Below are positions 1 to 11,160 of a stretch of 64,000 nucleotides of DNA, one piece after another (the stretch's first letter is position 1; each line of letters opens with the position of its first letter). The notes below the pieces were generated by a model. That model was not told where the DNA came from. It ran no database searches and was given only the letters and a program-made list of their open reading frames with translations. This stretch comes from Buxus sempervirens (taxonomy: Eukaryota; Streptophyta; Magnoliopsida; Buxales; Buxaceae), in assembly GCA_947561395.2 (NCBI GenBank), contig OX387184.1, forward strand, positions 35,392,766 through 35,456,765, written 5' to 3'. Made by a program: the position numbers and the translations under genes.

Positions 1-102
1 TCCATTTAATCCTTGCAAAGTGCAATTGATTAGACAAAAATCTTAGAAAGTGCAATTGGTGGGTCTTTTTGCTCTCTGCTTGTAATTGGTTCCAATTATC
101 AG

Positions 103-117
103 CAAAGAGGGGGCAGC
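103..117 (+). other. Polypurine tract of element D
   Basis: CAAAGAGGGGGCAGC directly precedes the LTR start TGTAGACACC. The same purine run, on the minus strand, borders the 3' LTRs of elements C (3947-3960), A (14026-14039) and B (46530-46543). Confidence 0.8.
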
Positions 118-199
118 TGTAGACACCCCAAATTGCACTAAAAATGAGAAAATAATTGAAAATATTAATTGGGATTTGAAACAGGTCAAAAAAAAGTGT

Positions 200-335
200 A
201 AAATCTGGCCAAACTGGTCATGACCGTATTTTTTTTACGAACTGGTCATACCTGCAGTTGATATACGGTCACGGCGTGCCCGTATTAATAATACGGGCAG
301 GGCGCGACCGTAATATATATACGGTCACGGGGGTC
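200..335 (+). repeat. Hairpin cluster in U3 of the D LTR
   Basis: CCCGTATTAATAATACGGG is a perfect palindrome. It sits in the middle of a longer inverted repeat whose arms begin ACGGTC and end GACCGT, with about 19 of 22 arm positions pairing. Further ACGGTC and TGGTCAT copies flank it. It lies about 200 bp upstream of the TATA box. Confidence 0.8.
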
Positions 336-536
336 TTTGTGCGAATTTTACCTTTTTAATTTTTGAGCCTTATCTGCACCCAAATATCTCTCTTGGATAA
401 TCGAATTCTCTTATTTATATGTTCGAATTATCTCATTTATCCTTGGTTGGATATGGATGGGCATTATCTCCAATTTTCACTCTATCCTGAGAATCAGGAT
501 ATATCCTTCTGGACCAGCCTTGCCCCTGTGCTTGCC

Positions 537-545
537 TATAAATAG
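537..545 (+). promoter_or_regulatory. Probable TATA box of the D LTR
   Basis: TATAAATAG in a pyrimidine-rich setting, about 420 bp into the LTR, at the place expected for the U3/R junction promoter. Activity is not shown. Confidence 0.6.
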
Positions 546-744
546 AGGGTCTCTCCTCTAGCTTAGGGCAACGAAATTTTGAGTCCAAGGAATTCTAAGA
601 AGCTCCAAGAGAAGAGAAAGAACTCCTGCTGCCTGCCTGCTCAATCCAGGTAAGTCCCCTATCCTTTTTTATTCTCTGTCTTCAATTCTAGAAGTAATAG
701 GATCATCTCTATTGCTGTAGAATAAGGCCATATCTATTTTGTAT

Positions 745-1013
745 CCCTAAACTTGTCTCCAAGTACCTCAAGGGTCTCTCTAGCCGTAAAACGTGAAGAG
801 AGAACTAGGGGAAAGGGGAACAGGTGGATCCCTAGAATAGAACCCCATATTTGTTTTTTTCTTTTTCTTTTAGAATAAAGCCTCTGATTGTGTTTGTGTA
901 ACCAAACCTATCTCCAAGTACCTCAAGAGTCTTTCTAGCCGTAAAACGTGAAGAGAGAACTAGGGGAAAAGAGAACAGGTGGATCTGTAGGGTAGATCCC
1001 CATGTGCTCTAAT
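745..1013 (+). repeat. Direct duplication of about 105 bp in the D LTR
   Basis: Two copies (about 745-848 and 900-1013), offset by 155 bp, share the core CTCCAAGTACCTCAAG, then CTAGCCGTAAAACGTGAAG and GAACAGGTGGATC, with a few differences. They lie downstream of the TATA box in the R/U5 part. Confidence 0.85.
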
Positions 1014-1945
1014 TTGTGAGATATGGCTGTTTTAAATATCCAGATCATGTTTTAATGCTTTTTATGATATATCTGAATGAATTACATGAATCTATGATGT
1101 TTATAGCATGAGATCCTCACTTTTTGATAAAATTTGGATTTTTGCCACTTTTGCACCTACAACATTGTTTTCGTGATTTTTGCGATTTTAGGCTAGGATC
1201 TTGGATTTATCATGATCAATATGATAGATCTGAATCCAGAAGCCTAAAAGTAAATTCTAGAGTTTCATGATGTGGTTTTTGATTTGTTTTCCCCTTTTGA
1301 GAGAAGACCCTACGGTCTAAATTCTCCCTTTTTTATGTTTTTCATAAACGTAGGTATTTTTGGTTTTGATTTTCTGATTTAATGTGAAATTTGGGCTTTA
1401 TCTATGTCTTGGACTATTTAAGTTCAATTTTGAAATATTTTATAAAAATCATATTTTTCTAGATTTCTAGAATTTGACTTGAAGCCAGATTTTTGGATTT
1501 TTCAGTTTAAATTGTTTTTATTCAATTTTATCTCAAATTTATTTTGATCATGAAACCCTAGGAATCGTATGATCATGTTTGATAGTTCTGGATCAATCAG
1601 ACTATTCATATGAAAAAACCATATATTTTTGCCTTTTTTTGTGATTTTTCATGATTTTTATAGCAAGCTGTTTCCTTTAATTTAACATGAACAAAACCTG
1701 GCAACCACCTTGTGTGGATGAATAGGGGTGCCTAACACCTTCCCCTGTTCATAACTTAATCCCCTTACCCATCTCTGGTTGTTTTTTTTAGGAGGGATAT
1801 TTTGCCCTAAAATTTGCCTTTTGTGCTTATTTGATATTTTGGTGTCCATTCACACCTAAATTGAATGGTGGCGACTCTTTGTTTTATTTAATCCCGTGTG
1901 ATGATTGAGGAAATCATTAGAATTGATTTTTTCCCATGTCTCACA

Positions 1946-3946
1946 TTAATTAAGTGGTCTGAGTCTGAGTGGGTGGGGCCCGTTGGAAGGCCCACGGATT
2001 CCTTGGTGGGCTTAGTTAAGCCCATATGTCCCCTGGCGGGCCTCCATCTAAGCTTGGGAGGCCCTTTGGGCTTGGTTTAAATGAATTGACTTTTATTTAA
2101 TTGTTCAATTTAGATTTAAGTGATTTTCATGCAAAAAGTGTGCATGCATTGGTATGTGGGCCCCTTGGTGGGCCCCCCTTGAAAGTTACCAAGTATTTTA
2201 ATTTATCTTTGGTTTAATTTTCCACGTGGGCTAGACATGGGGCTTGGGGCCCATTAGTCCAGACTTGGATTGGAAAGCCCAAGGTTTTCTTGAAGTTAGG
2301 ATTTGCACTTGGACTTGTTTGGTTTGTGGGCTCGGCGGGCCCGGTAGGCCTTAGCCCGTGGTCCCGGCCAAACCATGCTAAGTTACACATCATGCTACAA
2401 ATCGGGTTCGGGTGGGCCGCAGTGGGTTTGGCCCGCCTGGCTTGGTTAGTTAATTTACTTATCTTGCATATTTACATGCAAAAGGGTTCATTGGGCTTTG
2501 TGGGCCCCATTGGAAGGCCTACAAGTGTATCCGGGTTGGACTGGTGGTCCAAGTCCCATGTTGGGTTTCCGGGTGGCCCGGAAATCCTATTGGTTTATTT
2601 GGTTTGGTTAAAACATCATTGAAAATGACATAGAGGCAAGCAAATCAAGCAAAAAAGGGGCACAGCAATGTAGCCGACCTGCTTGGTTGGCTACATGCAA
2701 GTCTAATTACTCAAAACAGTGGGATGCAGGGAGCCATACATGGGGAGGGTATGGGTTCATGCTATAAAAATTACAAGCATACACCAATCTGATCTACTTA
2801 AAGAAAAGGAAAGGGGGGGGGGGGGGCCGCAAGTAAAAGGTGCAAAACAGCAAGCCACTAAGAGGCCTTATGAACCAAAGAGCTTCCACATGTTTAAAGG
2901 GTCTACACTGCAGCAAAGAGAGGAGGGGGGGGGGGGGGGCTGCTATTGCCCCCAACAGCAGCTCTTCCACCCATAATAAAAGGGACATGGGGGGAAGCAT
3001 GCATCTTGATAATGAAAAAAAAAAAAAGGCATTACCATGGGACATACACGCCTTACCTTCTGCCGAACACACGAATCAGTGCCCTCAAGCATGCATACAT
3101 CATAGTGCATGAGAGAACAAGAGCACAACCAGCAAAAGCCACGTCCAGAAAAGTTGCAAAAAAAGGTAAGAAAAGAGAGATCATAAGAAGGGTACTGGGG
3201 GGGGGGGGGGGGTTATTCAAGGGTACATTGGAGTAGATACTAATGGGGAACATGCTCCCTCAATAATGCAACCAAGCTTGTAGAAAATCTGTCTGAAAAT
3301 CCCGTGAGATTTTGAAAAAAATCTTTCAAAGAAATATACACATATCCGGCATATTTCGTCGGATACAAAAAGGTGAATTTTCGATATTTACAGATTGCCC
3401 CCGGATTTGACCGATTTGACAGTGGAGATAATCGCAGATTTCCCCCTGGCTAATCGCATATTAATCCCTGACATATTTTCACATCAATTAGATATTTACG
3501 GATTGAACCCCGAGATATTTTCCTGCTCCGCTATCATGTTTGCTGCTTTCTTGCCACGTGTGCAGTTTCCAACATTGCTACCTTAGAACTTCAACTGCTC
3601 ATATCTTCTTCATACGGACTCCGATTCTGGCAAACTCAGTTGCGTTAGAACCATATCGGAGTCCTCTATTCATTGGGACAAGGTTAAGCAGCTGATTTAG
3701 GGTTTAGTAGAAAGTCAATTTATGCTCCCCTCAAGTTTGACCGGCCTATAAATCCTTCATCCGGGCTCTGATTCCAGCAAACTCAGTTGCGTTGGAACCG
3801 TGTCGGGATTCTCTATCCACTGAGATAATGCAAGGTGGACAATTATCACTTGGTCAAAAAGTCAACTTTCACCCCTTAGGGTTTGACTTTTCAGCTAGGG
3901 TTTGCATTTCCGGCATTTCCAGGGGTGCAAAAATGAGGTGCTGACA
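1946..3946 (-). repeat. 3' LTR of element C (partial)
   Basis: It is read on the minus strand from TGTCAGCACCTCATTTTTGC at 3946. It shares with the 5' LTR the TATCCGGCATATTTCGTCGG palindrome, the GTTGCGTTRGAACCG region and the stretch rich in GGCCCAC. Element D interrupts it on the left, and the remainder is off-window. It contains three long G runs (2813-2826, 2925-2939, 3197-3212) not seen at the matching place in the 5' LTR. Confidence 0.85.
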
Positions 3947-3960
3947 GCTGCCCCTCTTTG
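3947..3960 (-). other. Polypurine tract of element C
   Basis: On the minus strand CAAAGAGGGGCAGC directly precedes the LTR start TGTCAGCACC. Confidence 0.85.
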
Positions 3961-6640
3961 CCGGAGTCACCTTGGGGATGAATGGAAAAGAATAAAAAGA
4001 ACCTCGTTTTTGTTCCCTGCATTTCTGTCGACATGATTGACGAGCTAAATCCTTTTGATTTTCATAAAATGGGGTTGGAGACGCAAAGCGTTGATCTCTG
4101 AATCAGTAGAAATGCAAAATGGTTTCTACTAGGCTTTGAAGTTGGCTCACCCTTGCTTCTCTGGTTTTCTGGAGCAGCTTCTCGGCATTTAGCTTGAGTT
4201 TTAAAGGGATTAAATTGGACTTGAGCTCGCCAACCTGTTTCGACGTTGATGCAAGATGCATAACAATGTTCTTTATTCATCATTTGTTCCATTAAAGCTT
4301 TTAAGTGATCTCAGGCTTCTGATTTGGGACTTTTGAGGACAGTTTTTTTTTCAGAGAGTTTTGATTAGGGTCTGGAAGGAAAGAAGGCGGAGGTGCCCTT
4401 GGTGAGGAGGTGCTCTCAGCACTGTCCGGTGCCTCAAGGGAACTCGCACACCTGTCCTACTCTATTTACAAAAGTGGGAAATCAAAAATTTACAAATGGG
4501 GTCATCTTGCCCGAAGATTTCTTTTTTTTGTCGTCTTCTTCTTCATGAGAGGGTCTTCATCTCTTTCTTTTTCATGGTCTTCTTTTCCAGGGGGGAAGGG
4601 TGCTTTTGCCAGTTCCCCTTTCTAGTGAGGTAGGGGCTTCCCAGTTGGAGATAACTCCACTGGGGGTTGGTGGGAGTCCCTACCATTTCACTTTCTTGTA
4701 TCCGTCTTTCATTTGCCAAAACCAGCCTCTTCAGATTGGGCATAGTCTTGACATGCTGCCTTAGGTTTCTTGAAAATTCCACTGGGGAAAGGAAAGGAAG
4801 TATCTGCCATTCCCATACCAGTGTATTCTTCTGCTCTCAGTTTCTTGACACTTCTTGATTTCTTTTGGTTCTTTTGCTTTGCCTGGGCCTACAAAATTTT
4901 CACAGAACAGTAAGGTATCTGAGATTAAAAATGGGGTAAGCACTTGTAGCTCACTTGCTTTTAATGTGTGTGTAAGTGCACATGACTGAAATGAAGTATT
5001 TTTTCAAAAGTTTTTTTTTCAGAAATTTATACAAGTGATTTTAAAAGAGTGGCGGGACCAGCGACCATGGTGAATTGCCTTGTTGACCTGAAGTGTTTTG
5101 TGACGGTGTGTTTGACACGCACTCCCATGAGATTCTCAACTTGCCAACAGAGGCTTTGCAGAGGTTTAAAAGTTGAGGTGCATCTCAAGGGATGTTCTCC
5201 CTTTCCCAGTGTCGGTTTTCTCTCACCTTGACCCAAATTTTCAGGGTGGTTTCAAGATTTGCAATTGAGGGGTTTTCCCTTTTTCTTTTCCCTTGGGTTA
5301 GTGCCTGCTCCAGTTTATAGGTTTTTGGCCGACTTTTGTGCATCATGTCCCATAGATCAGAGAGGTATTCACATTAGGACAAAACACCAGCTTGGTTTTA
5401 AATTTGAGAAATGAAGGGATATAAGGCTCAAATTCTTATCTTTTCATTTTCATGTTTTACTTTATGTCATGCCAAAGCTCGTTCTTCTTTATCGATTCCT
5501 TCATCTTTAATCTGCATGAATTCCATTGTCACATTTTCTGCAATCAGAAAGGACTTCTTGATGGGACGAAACGAAGGCTGGGTTTTTTAGCTTATGAACG
5601 AAAGGAAATATGGCTCAAAGTTTCTTTGTTAATGGTTCTCGGCTGCTTGGGCTTCGCCACTACCTTTTTGCTTTTTTTCATTTTTCTTCTTGAGGCCTCT
5701 TGTGACCTTTGCTTTTCCTCTAATATTTTTGCCTTTTCCTTTCCTTTGCTCTCGGGTCATCTTGGTTTTTGCTTTGCTTAGCAAGTCCCAGCGTGTTTTC
5801 TGCTTTCTTTTCCTTTTCTTTGTTCTTGCTCATTCATGTCTTCTTTTCTTTGCCCAACACCAAATTTAAGGCTCATGACTCAGTTGGTCAGAAGAAAGAA
5901 AGTTAAGCTCAAATGGTTTGACTAAAGATATGAATTTAGAAACTGGGGAAATAAAGCAAGGATGGCCTTTCATCATTTTGCAGAAGTTGTGACAACTTGG
6001 TTGAAATGTTCATGCAAATTCATTCAGGAATCTATTCATCCTTTTTATTTTCTTTTTCAGCTTTGCCCCGGTGTGGGGTGGCTAGACACAACACGGGTAT
6101 TTGAATAACACGATCAAGCCCAAAGTGTTTTGACTAGCGATTGTTAAAACTCAGGATGTATAAAGGATGGCCTCTCATCCTTTCTTAGAGACATGATGTT
6201 AAAGCCGGCCCAGGCCCTTAGCTGGTTTAGACACTTTCTCTCTTTTCCTTTTCTTTCTTTTCTCTCAAGGGTTCTTCTGCTCCCCGTAAAGATAGGCTTG
6301 GAAGGAAAATCAAGGCATGGATCAGGAAAAGGTTGCCTTTGGCTCAGTCAAGTTTTTCATGGGAGTAGTATGTTGCACCCGGCTGAAGATACCTTTGAGT
6401 AACTCAACATTTTCCCATGATCATGGTCGTGTCAAAAAAGGGCGTGGTCTCAGAGCGATGACATCACCGACCAATCACTTGCATTTTTTTTCAAAAGCTA
6501 TTTTTCTCTTTTTTGTATTTTTTTTCTTGAAAAGGTTTTTTACAAAAGCTTGCACGAAAGTAAACAACATTGAAAATATTTACAAAACGACCCATCCTAC
6601 CAGGGATGTTTGGTGCAAAAAGTAGAGTTTAACTTATCCT
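3961..6640 (-). other. Non-coding 3' region of element C
   Basis: About 2.7 kb between gag and the polypurine tract with no recognised protein domain. It is collinear with the 3' region of element A (14040-15184 and 18080-19650), sharing for example the phrases ACGAAACGAAGGCTG and CATCACCGACCAATCACTTG. It also marks the unoccupied counterpart (near 4905) of the site where A received the solo LTR at 15190. Confidence 0.75.
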
Positions 6641-7861
6641 GGTCATGGCAGACTCGGAGTGGAATCGCGCCTGGGAAGATTTTGGATTTCGGGATTGCTC
6701 TCTGCCTTGCAGTTTTTACCAACTTGTTTAGCTGGTGCCACTTGAAGATGCCTAATTGTGGTTAGGGAGAGGATACATGGTAGTGGCTGCGAGAGGAGTC
6801 GATACTGGGGGATTGACTGAGATACGCTTATTGCCAATCAAGTCTTGCAGATCATGCCTCAAGTCCCAGTAGCGGTTGGTATGATGTCCACGAGCTCCCA
6901 TGTGGTACTTGCAGTGCTCATTAGCATTGTAAGTGCGACTGTTGGTTGGCTGCTTCTTTTGTAAGTATCCTTTCTTAAACAGAGTCAGAAGCAGTTCTGC
7001 CAGCAGGTAAGGGAGAGGTGTGAATACCTATTTCACCTTGCTTGCATTTCTTCTCTGGACGGCCTCGGCTGCCTTGTAAACTGTACCCCTTGACCTACAT
7101 TTTGATTTTCCATTCTGTCCAGTGCTAAGAAGTGGAAAGGCTTGTTTGGTTGGACATAGTTAACAGTTTCGTCTTCTTTCTTTTTGTCCATACTTCTCCT
7201 GCCATCGAGGCTCCTTCTTTGCTCGATGGCGAAACCTGCCACTCTTCTAGACTTCATTCCATCCTCTATCTTGTCGGCTACCACAACAAGGTCTGCAAAG
7301 CTTGCAACACATTGCCCCAGTAGTAGCGTGTAGTACGGTTGCCCTAGTGTTGAGATGAACAACGTCACTATTTCTTTCTCCAACATGGGAGGTTGGACCA
7401 TTGCTGCCATTTCCCGCCATCTCTTCGCATATTCACGAATGGATTCAATACTCTTCTTGGTCATCTTTTGCAATTCCATCCGAGTAGGCAGGATCTCAGT
7501 GTTGAATTTAAAGTGCTCGAGGAACATGCTTGCAAGATCATCCCAAGTTCTGATCTGGTTTCTGTCCAGACTAGCAAACCATTTCTGTGTCAATCCCATT
7601 AGCGAGCGCTGAAAGAACTAGACCATGATCCTTTCGTCATAAGCATACTAGCACATATCCCCATGGTATGCTCTGAGGTTGGACAGTGGACACCCACTCC
7701 CATCAAACTTTACAAAGTCCGGACACTTAAACTTTGGTGGAAGTTGCAGATTCGGGAAAAATCCTAGTCTATCCAATAAGGCTTCTCTCGGCATAGGGCC
7801 TCGGTTTGAATTCAAAATTTGTTTCTTTAGTGCTTGCAAATCCGCTTGCATCTAGGCTGTG
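6641..7861 (-). pseudogene. gag of element C, central and C-terminal parts
   Basis: This is a Tat/Ogre-type capsid-like Gag (Retrotrans_gag family) read on the minus strand. The most legible part, 7033-7599, starts near MGLTQKWFASLDRNQIRTW and carries the family signature Y-A-K-R-W-R-E-M followed by STLGQPYYTLLLGQ and a region ending KIEDGMKSRRVAG. Just upstream (7648-7851) lies the N-terminal capsid segment with LGFFPNLQLPPKFKCPDFVK. The low-coordinate end (6641-7032) holds the remnant of the linker with LQDLIGNKRISV. Gag is the structural protein that assembles the cytoplasmic particle. It is close in sequence to the gag of A and clearly different from the gag of B. Split by two insertions and broken in a few further places. 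Confidence 0.8.
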
Positions 7862-8359
7862 ACACCTGTAAGCACCTCATTTTTGCACCTCCAGAAGTGC
7901 CGGAAATGCAAACCCTAGCTAAGGGGGCAAAAGTTGACTTTTTGATCAAGTGATAATTGGCCACCTTGCTTTATCCCAATGGATAGAGAATCCCGACACG
8001 GTTCCAACGCAACTGAGTTTGCTAGAATCGAAGTCCGGATGAAGGATTTACAAGCCGGTCAAACTTGAGGGGGAGCATAAATTGACTTTCTGCTAAACCC
8101 CGGTTCAGCTATGTAACCCTGCTCCAATGAATAGAGGACTCCGATACGGTTTTAATGCAACTGAGTTTGCTCAAATCGGAGTCCGGATGAAGAAGATATG
8201 AGCAGTTGAAGTTTCCGGGCAGCAATGCCAGAAATTGCACACATGGCAAAGAAGCAGAAAAATATCTCGGGGGTTAATCCGTAAATATCCAAACTTCAGA
8301 AAATATCCCAGGGGGCAATCCGTGAATATCTCAAAGTGTCAAATCGGTCAAATGCAAAA

Positions 8360-8460
8360 GTAATCGAAATTGAATTTCGGTTACAAACAAAATCAGTATA
8401 ACCGAAATTGATTTTCGGTTATACTACAAAACAGTGTAACCGAAAAATAATTTCGGTTAC
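8360..8460 (+). repeat. Palindrome block 1 in the solo LTR
   Basis: Three successive near-perfect inverted repeats with arms of the type AACCGAAAT / ATTTCGGTT separated by short spacers. The block sits immediately upstream of the TATA box at 8474. Confidence 0.9.
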
Positions 8461-8473
8461 TTTTTTTTTGGGC

Positions 8474-8480
8474 TATAAAT
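8474..8480 (+). promoter_or_regulatory. Probable TATA box of the solo LTR
   Basis: TATAAAT following a T run and the palindrome block, about 600 bp into the LTR; placement agrees with the U3 promoter of the family. Confidence 0.65.
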
Positions 8481-9799
8481 AGCAACCCCAGCCATTTGGC
8501 TTGGGGTTGCTGCTTGCCGATTTTTCCCCCACCCTACCCTATTCGTACGTCCCCTCTATACCCTCTCAAACAATCCAAAACATCCTAAACCCTAATCTAA
8601 CGACTCTAGACCCCCTTCCATTCTCTTCATCTTCATTTCCAAGACTTGGAGGAAACTTGTGGACACTTGGTGCATGGAGGAGAGAAGCTCAAGCTGCTGT
8701 GGAGGCTTCAAGTGGACTCCATCACCATCCTAGGAGGCTTTCAACCTTGAGGTATGTCTCCCCACTGATTTTTATTGAACATATATGAATATTAGAAGAG
8801 TTGGAGCATGTTGATGTCGTTTTGTGCTACCATGTTGTCCCTTTTTGTATTGGTTTGGTTCATCTCTTCTCTTTCTTCTTCTCTTAAGATTTCTCTTCAT
8901 GAAATTGAGTTCCCATGGTAAGGGGACGAGTTTTGGTTGGTGAAAGAGAGGATGGAGGGTAGTTTTAGTGGGTTTAAGGGGGTCAATCCACCACCATACG
9001 GCTACTGTTTTGCTTTTATCATGGATTTTTATTCATTAAAGAGTGGAGCATGTTCCTCTTGTGTGTGCTATCTAATGTACCCCACCCATATAACCCCCCT
9101 TCCTCTTCCCTTCTTTAGTTAGGTTTAGACCATCACTTTATTCTCGATATACATGTTAATTAGTTGCTGTTTTTATGCATGCTAGGGTTCATGATTAGTT
9201 AAAGCATGCATGCTATTTCTCTTTAGAATCATGAGCATGATATTCTATTTATCACCTTTGCATGCCTCATCATGGCTTAGCTTCAATTAAGTTGCTGTTT
9301 TTTTCTATTGTATGAGATCACTCCATTAGGTTTCATACACATCCCATTTGCATGCTTATTTCTTTATTAGCTAGGAGCATGTTTAGTTGCTTTATGCGGG
9401 TCACTGTTTGGGTAAAGTATGCATGCATGGGAATCAGGGTTTTGACTCTTAAGTTGCCTATCTTGTCATTTAGTTCAAATCTCACTTTGAAAATGTGTTG
9501 TTTGGTTTGATATCCTCCCATATGCATGAATGTTGGTCTTTTTTGAGAGCCAAAGACCAAAACAGGGAGGCTTGATCCTTGTTTAGGTACTCTTCATTAC
9601 AAGAAGAAGAAAGAGGGAGGGAGGGAACTCCCCCCAATCCCTTTGTGTTTGCTTTTTAAAACCCCAAGGAGAAGAGCCTATAGCTCTATTCAAACCACTG
9701 TAGGCCCACCCAAGGGCCCACGGAGACCTTATACATACTCACAGGTGTCAAGGAGTGGTTTTCTGTTGAAAAAGTGAAAAAATGGAATTTTGCAGGTTG

Positions 9800-9950
9800 A
9801 CCAAAAACTCAAGTCGATTATGGCTGTTTTCTGGCTTAACCAAAATTCAATTTCGATTAAACCAGAAATACAGTATAACCGAAATGCATTTTCGATTATA
9901 CTGTACGTCATGTTTGACCGAAATGGAATTTTGATCACTTTAAAAATTTA
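9800..9950 (+). repeat. Palindrome block 2 in the solo LTR
   Basis: Three inverted repeats with the same stem as block 1 (for example AACCGAAATGCATTTTCG followed by ATTAT), about 1.4 kb further downstream. Somewhat more degraded than block 1. Confidence 0.85.
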
Positions 9951-10976
9951 ACAAAAACCAGTTTTTACGTGCTTGCTGATTTGTTGTGATGCGTAAGCTG
10001 AACCGGGTGAACCAAAATGGGACATGGGCTTTTAAGCCCAATCTGATTCCTTTGTGGGCCTTCCAACGGGGCCCACCTAGCCCAAGATCAGTCTTGAAAA
10101 TAAACAAGATAATTAAAACAAATCAAAGGGGCCAAACCCTATGAGGCCCACCAAAGCCCAAAAATGAAGCATACAGGCTTAGCGTAAGAATGGTTTGGCT
10201 GTGACCGTGGGTACAGGCCTATCGGGCCCACGAAACCTATCAACCCAACTGGGCAAGGTCCAACACCCTAACCCAACCATGGACCACCCGATCCAAGTCT
10301 AGACTAAGGGGCCCCAAGCCCAAGGTCCAACCCACTTTGGGAAATTAAAATAAGGTAAATTCAAATAAAACATTTGGCAACCACTGTGGGCCTGCCCAAT
10401 AGGCCCACAAACCAATTCGGCCCACAGGGAATAAAATGTAATTGGATCTTTCAAACTGAACCCTTAAGTAAAATCAGTCAAACTATCTTAAAGGCTAAAG
10501 GGCCTCGTAAGCCTAGATTGAGGCCCACCAGGGGCATGTGGGCTTAACTAAACCCACCAAGGAAACAATGGGCCTTCCAACGGGGCCCACCCAATTAGAC
10601 CAAGACCACCTTAACTAAACAAGATAAAATCAATTAAAGGGATCCACACCATTCAAGCGGTCCCGCCAGACTTAACCAAGTTGTATGCTGGATTATGAAT
10701 CGGGTGCGAAATCAGTGAGTTGACTCAAACCAGGAGAAACCTATGGGACCCGTCAATCGATGGGGCGGACCGGGGTGTCTACGGACTTCCCCGTACCGTA
10801 ACCGAGACCCTACCTAGAATCTCAAGCCGCAGACCTGGCCAATAGACAAACTTAGGCACCCAGGTGTCCGCTTGCACCCCATCAGGCGGTGGCAACTCCA
10901 ACTTCCATTTTTACCCTCCCGGAGGCATGCATGCAAATCCGTGCACCTCGCCGTGCGACCCCATGCACACAACACC

Positions 10977-11160
10977 CGCTGCTTCTTGTGCTCGGTACCA
11001 TTCTTCTTCTTCGTGCCCCATTCCTTGTGGCATTACTTGCTGCTATGGCACACCAAGGGGTGCCGGAATCCGTAATTGTTGCTCTGGTTGAACTGGCAAG
11101 TGTTGCGGGATTGGCTATTCTGGCGGTTGCAGGTTCAGCCGTGAAAGAGCAGGTGGTGGC
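10977..11160 (-). pseudogene. gag fragment of element C between two insertions
   Basis: About 184 bp of the N-terminal, proline/glutamine-rich part of gag, isolated between the solo LTR on the left and element A on the right. It aligns with the A gag near 21620-21800 at the DNA level (shared TTCCTTGTGGCATTACT and GCTCTGGTTGAACTGGC). The last five bases are the target duplication of A. Confidence 0.8.

Larger units (their letters stand above)
1..1945 (+). mobile_element. Element D: 3' end of a Tat/Ogre-type LTR retrotransposon
   Basis: Only the last 117 bases of the internal region, the polypurine tract and one complete LTR are in the window; the rest lies off the left edge. The tract CAAAGAGGGGGCAGC abuts TGTAGACACC, which is the same arrangement as in the other Tat/Ogre elements here, so D is read as plus strand with this being its 3' LTR. 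D sits inside the LTR of element C: the bases after 1945 resume the LTR sequence seen near 31270 and 43720. The flanking TTAAT (1946-1950) would be one copy of the target duplication, with the other copy off-window. The outermost layer of the nest on the left. Confidence 0.75.
118..1945 (+). repeat. 3' LTR of element D (about 1.83 kb)
   Basis: Starts TGTAGACACC and ends GTCTCACA, so the ends form a short imperfect inverted repeat. It contains a hairpin cluster (200-335), a TATA box (537-545), a duplicated segment of about 105 bp (745-1013) and, near the 3' end, the Tat-type phrase GTGCCTAACACCTTCC followed by TGGCGACTC. The end at 1945 is inferred from where the host LTR of element C resumes, so it could be off by a few bases. 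Confidence 0.75.
7867..10971 (+). mobile_element. Solo LTR, A family, inserted in the gag of element C
   Basis: Starts TGTAAGCACC and ends GCACACA, 3105 bp, plus orientation. It is flanked by the 5-bp duplication ACACC (7862-7866 and 10972-10976), and no internal sequence is attached. It belongs to the same LTR family as the A LTRs (11161-14025, 26365-29191), which lie in the opposite orientation, and shares their AACCGAAAT/ATTTCGGTT palindromes, TATA box and stretch of GGCCCA motifs. A solo LTR arises by recombination between the two LTRs of a former element. Confidence 0.9.

Noticed and set aside
2719-3253. Several overlapping short open frames around the G runs
   Set aside because: Low-complexity frames created by homopolymers inside an LTR; no domain or codon pattern.
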